From Phocoena phocoena (taxonomy: Eukaryota > Chordata > Mammalia > Artiodactyla > Phocoenidae): 64,000 bases of DNA. Where the stretch lies: NCBI RefSeq assembly GCF_963924675.1, contig NC_089232.1:52018759-52082758 (forward strand). The letters run 5' to 3'. Positions 60,308-64,000 of the stretch are shown here, in pieces. Made by a program: the position numbers and the translations under genes. Each line of letters starts with the position of its first letter. The stretch's first letter is position 1. Below the pieces are notes generated by a model. The model saw nothing but the letters and a program-made list of their open reading frames with translations. It was not told the DNA's origin and searched no databases.

Positions 60308-61539
60308 TTAAAAAGCAAGGGGGAAGAGAAAGACCATATGAATATGAGCAGGGGCTCAAGGACCTTTATGTAGAAGGTAATTCAAAGGCACACATTCGAT
60401 GAAACACAGTCCGAACGTCCCGGTCGTACCATTCATCCAAACAAAAGAAAAAACCAACAACCAACATGGTGGTCAACCTGCAACTATGGGTCTACTGAAC
60501 CTCCACTCTTCCTGCCCTTCCAGGATTGTGTCTGGGGAGGAAGGAAAAGCACCTGTTCAGGGGCTCCCTACCTCCCACCCCCAAATAGACACATGTGCCT
60601 TGCTCCAGTGACCACTGGAAGGGGCTCTCATTGCCCCCTACCCACAGTCTTTGCAGACAAGGGAGCAGAGAGGGTGGACAGTTTGCTTGATGTCTACACA
60701 AGTGTCCGGGGACAGAGCAAGAACGAAAATGGGAACATCCTGACTATTCCAGATTATTCTAGTAGAGGGCGATATAAATGAAAAGTGACAACATGTGGTC
60801 CCAAGTTGGGAAAAGCATGGAGGCGGCCTCTGCACGTGTGTTAACCATGGATTGAGGAGGGACCCAGGCAGGTAGAGCCCTGTCTGTGCTTAAACCTTCT
60901 CCCCTCGGGTCCTGTCTGGTGACCTCAGATACCTCCTAGACATCAGGTTCGCCTTCATGGGTTCTACTTGTTCTTGCTATCTCAAGGAAAGGAGGGAGGG
61001 CAGGAGGTGCCGAGAGGAACAGATACAAAATCATAGTCCTAAGAAATGTGCCTCTTCGTTATGCTCTGATAAATAGGCAGCTTCCGTGTAGGGTGTCTGC
61101 CTTAGATGGGAAGTGGGCAGAGAAAAGGCAAATGTGGAGAACCGTGAAGGATCACTTAACTTGTGAGGACCCTCTGCTCTGTGCTGGAATCTTTAAAACA
61201 AGCAAAGCCCTGCCCGAGAACCACCCGATTAGCTGCTTTCCCACGTCATACCTAAACATTATTTCTCATCATCTTTGGTCTCTCACATTTTTTCTAATGG
61301 GCTCACCGTCTTGTTTACTTAGCCTATCATGAGCGAGAAGTGATGCTATATCCTCATCATTACAAGCTCTGTTTTGGAGTACGTGACTCCAGGGGCACAG
61401 CCCTGTCACCTGTCCACGCTGGAGAGGAACAATGTGGAGAGGAAAGCAGAAGCCGTCCGCGGCTCCTTGGTCTCTTGTCTCTACTCCTCTCTCCCGCTCC
61501 ATACGGGTTTTGCACAGGTCAGACGAAATCATCCTAAAA

Positions 61540-61960
61540 TATTATTTCCATTCTGTCACCCCTCTACGTAAGCATCTCCAGCTTACCTAGGACCAACCAC
61601 ATCCAGAGTAAATAAACTCCACCTAACTGCTAAGCCTCCAGGGTCTTGTCTCCATCTTCCAAGCAGTCTGATTTGCAGCTGATCGGCAGCACGGCAGGTC
61701 CCCCCTCCCCGGTAGACCCCTCTCCTCGCAGTTCCCACCCCTGGCAAACCCACGCTTGCCGCAGAGCCTTGAGGCCTTCTCTTCTCGGAGCCCTGACGGT
61801 GACAGGGCCAGCTCAAGGTCTCGCCTTGTCCCTGGAGCTTTCTCCAGGTTGCCCCTTCTCGTCAAGTCCTAACAGGCCAACACAGTGTCACAAGGAGTTA
61901 TGTATGCTTCTCTCCACGTCCTAGGCTGCCAACCCCTGAGCTCAGGGACCACATCCTCCT
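61540..61960 (+). mobile_element. L2-like LINE fragment
   Basis: Has the usual L2 3' text about clinical-style C/T-rich sequence: 'gtcacccctctacgtaagc', 'tccagggtcttgtctcc', and an end near 'ctgagctcagggacc'. Diverged, non-coding, inside EPAS1 intron 6. Confidence 0.55.
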
Positions 61961-63330
61961 TTGGCCTCCGCTACAACGGGTGCTCAGTAAATGCTAGAGT
62001 AGCTGACCAATGGACTGATAGCCTTTGGGGGCCTAAGGTACAATGAGAGCCCTGTCTAGCCCAGCACTGCTAAGGAACCTGGGCACTAACGGCCCACTTT
62101 TCTTCCTCGAGCGTGGTCACCTGTCTCAGTGCACGACGGTGCACACACACAGCCTTCAGCGCAGCCCTCAGGATGCTCAATCCATCCTTTCTCCATTCCG
62201 TAAGGTGTGTCTGGTGTTGAAGTGGGCAGAGAAGAGGCAAATTCTCTGCCTAGGTGAGACTTGGGGGTTAAAGCCTTTGTCAAACAACGGGCAACACAAC
62301 GGAGCTGAGAAGCTTAGGTCTCCGTTGATTTAGCTCAGGGGAGATTTCTCCAGTGAGATTCCAGCAGCTCACCTGCACCAGCCAGTCGGTCTCAGACCAG
62401 GAGGATCTGTCCCCTCACCTGGCCCTGAGCAGAGAGGTCTCTGAACTCATCGGCAACAGACACGTTCCTCAGTGGCCTACCTCCAGGGCTGGCATTCATG
62501 GCACCTTAGCCAAGGTGGAGAGTCAGGGAGAACAAGCAGACGGCCGCACAGCGCAGGCCCTTCGTTTCCTACACCCACATAGCTTTTCTGATGGGTCCCA
62601 TGCCTTTCAGCCTCAGCCTGGGAACCAGAATTGCACCGGTGGGCTGTGCTGACAATGGGCTGGCCATTTACAGCCTCACCAATGTGCCAGATAAGCTACT
62701 TCTGTTCCTGAACTAGGTCTAGAGTTTCCTAGAGACCCTCAAAACTGAGGCTGGTTCTGGGAAAGATCGGACTCTACTCCATGAAGAGATTACACTTTCT
62801 TTCAAGATTAGAATCTTTTAAGACGCTCAAAGTAAATGTTTATTATGATCAGCCTCAAATAAAAAATTTCTTAATCTAATTAATGTGCCATCCATTCAGA
62901 GGCACACAATGGGCATGTTTTGGAAGTGGACAAACAAACCTCGATTTCAGAATTGCCAGCCCTCTTCCCAGTAGCAGCCTTCATTTATCTTGTCAACTAA
63001 AATAAATATTTAACGTCTCCTCCTTCATGCCTTTCAACAGACGACTATAAAAACTGGGAAATACACATACCCCAAACACAATCGAAGAACATTCGACTGG
63101 TCAGACTTTACAAAACCAGGAAACCCCAACTCAGAGCTAATGGTCGTTGCCCTCAATCTGCAGGCGTGCCGACGCCAGCGGGGAGGCTAACGAACCCAGT
63201 TTGTTTATAGGGTTGGCCTCCACGGCACACAAGGCACCTCCCTGCTCATTTCCCTCTGTCCCAGGGAAGCCTCGGGAGCTGGGCTGTGATAACACCATTT
63301 CATCTGCTCTCTTCACCAGGGGCAGGGGAA

Positions 63331-63352
63331 CTTTCTTTCTTTCTTTCTTTCT
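63331..63352. repeat. CTTT microsatellite
   Basis: Four to five ctttctttctttctttcttt units preceding a poly-A run at 63378-63390; simple repeat in EPAS1 intron 6. Confidence 0.9.
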
Positions 63353-64000
63353 AATTAAGGGGCCCTGACTCTGGAGGAAAAAAAAAAAAATCAGTTTGGG
63401 GTCACCCATAAATTTCAAAAGTCAGCTCAGTAGTGCTGTTCTCTTTGTAAAGGGGAAGAAAATACGAAAGGACTTAATTCAGCAGACTTCAGAAATGAGA
63501 AGCACAGAGGTCCCTGTTTAATAATAAAGTAGGAAAAGAACCAGATCAAGGATGAGGTGAGCAGAGAAATGTAGACATTGACAGGCAGCCCCAGGAGGCA
63601 GAGGCAGAAGGAAGAAAGAAAAAAAGAAACTAGAGAACTTTCAGGTTAAAATCTGAAGTTACTGTTGCCCCAAGGAAATATGTGGGTCAGACAGCTGGGC
63701 CCTGGATTTCAGAGTCAGGTCTGCCTCACAATGTAAAATGACAGTTACTGCTCGTCCATTGCTCTTTACCCTTAAAAATGTGGCGAGGCCCTTTTCAACA
63801 TGGACTACCTGTGGCTGAGCGCTAGGGAGAAATGGGCTCTCCGGCTGGGCTGCAGTGTCAGTGCCGTGTGGCCTCCTAGGCAGAAGGAATGCAGCTCAGG
63901 CCTCAGCCGGCTCCATCACGCGCCCGCCCACGAGGGACGAGGCAGCAAGCTCCCTACTTCACACGCCAAGCCTGGAGTCAGACAAGGTCTGGCTGCAGTT

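Overview
The window is mammalian nuclear DNA, most likely from a cetacean and probably a toothed whale. The evidence is several CHR-type tRNA-derived SINEs (head motif cttccctggtgg, B-box-like ggttcg), cetartiodactyl-type L1 3' ends, and spliced exons of a vertebrate gene. No prokaryotic, CRISPR or operon features are present.

The one clear gene is EPAS1 (HIF-2alpha) on the minus strand. Ten coding exons, corresponding to human exons 7-16, lie at 60296 down to 46275. All exon junctions visible in the window (nine complete introns plus the intron 6 acceptor) are GT-AG, and phase is kept throughout, giving 612 codons from within PAS-B to the stop. Exons 1-6 lie beyond 64000. The two VHL-controlled hydroxylation sites (LAP in exon 9, LAPYIP in exon 12) and the FIH asparagine (CEVNV in exon 16) are intact. 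The 3'UTR runs from 46274 to about 44.1 kb and contains a striking nested inverted repeat of about 400 bp (45433-45835).

Downstream of EPAS1 (1-44100) I see no intact gene. The region is a mosaic: (i) 1-10.8 kb, ancient L1/L2/hAT debris plus two recent L1 copies head to tail (5.5-9.7 kb, minus); (ii) 10.9-13.35 kb, a decayed ZMYM1-like/hAT-transposase pseudogene; (iii) 14.3-19.86 kb, a long old L1 carrying a SINE and a 460-bp processed retrocopy with its own TSD, AATAAA and tail; (iv) 19.9-29.2 kb, GC-richer sequence with MIRs, L2 and two CHR SINEs; (v) 29.2-35.7 kb, old L1 with two CHR SINEs; (vi) 36-44.1 kb, mixed unique sequence with a TSSK-family kinase fragment (38.2-38.7 kb), L1 3' ends, a young SINE with a perfect 17-bp TSD (40.3 kb), and a 71-bp mini-L1 (42.48 kb).

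Repeat names are given from remembered consensus features and no search was run. Boundaries of old repeats are approximate. EPAS1 exon boundaries were worked out base by base from splice sites and reading frame.
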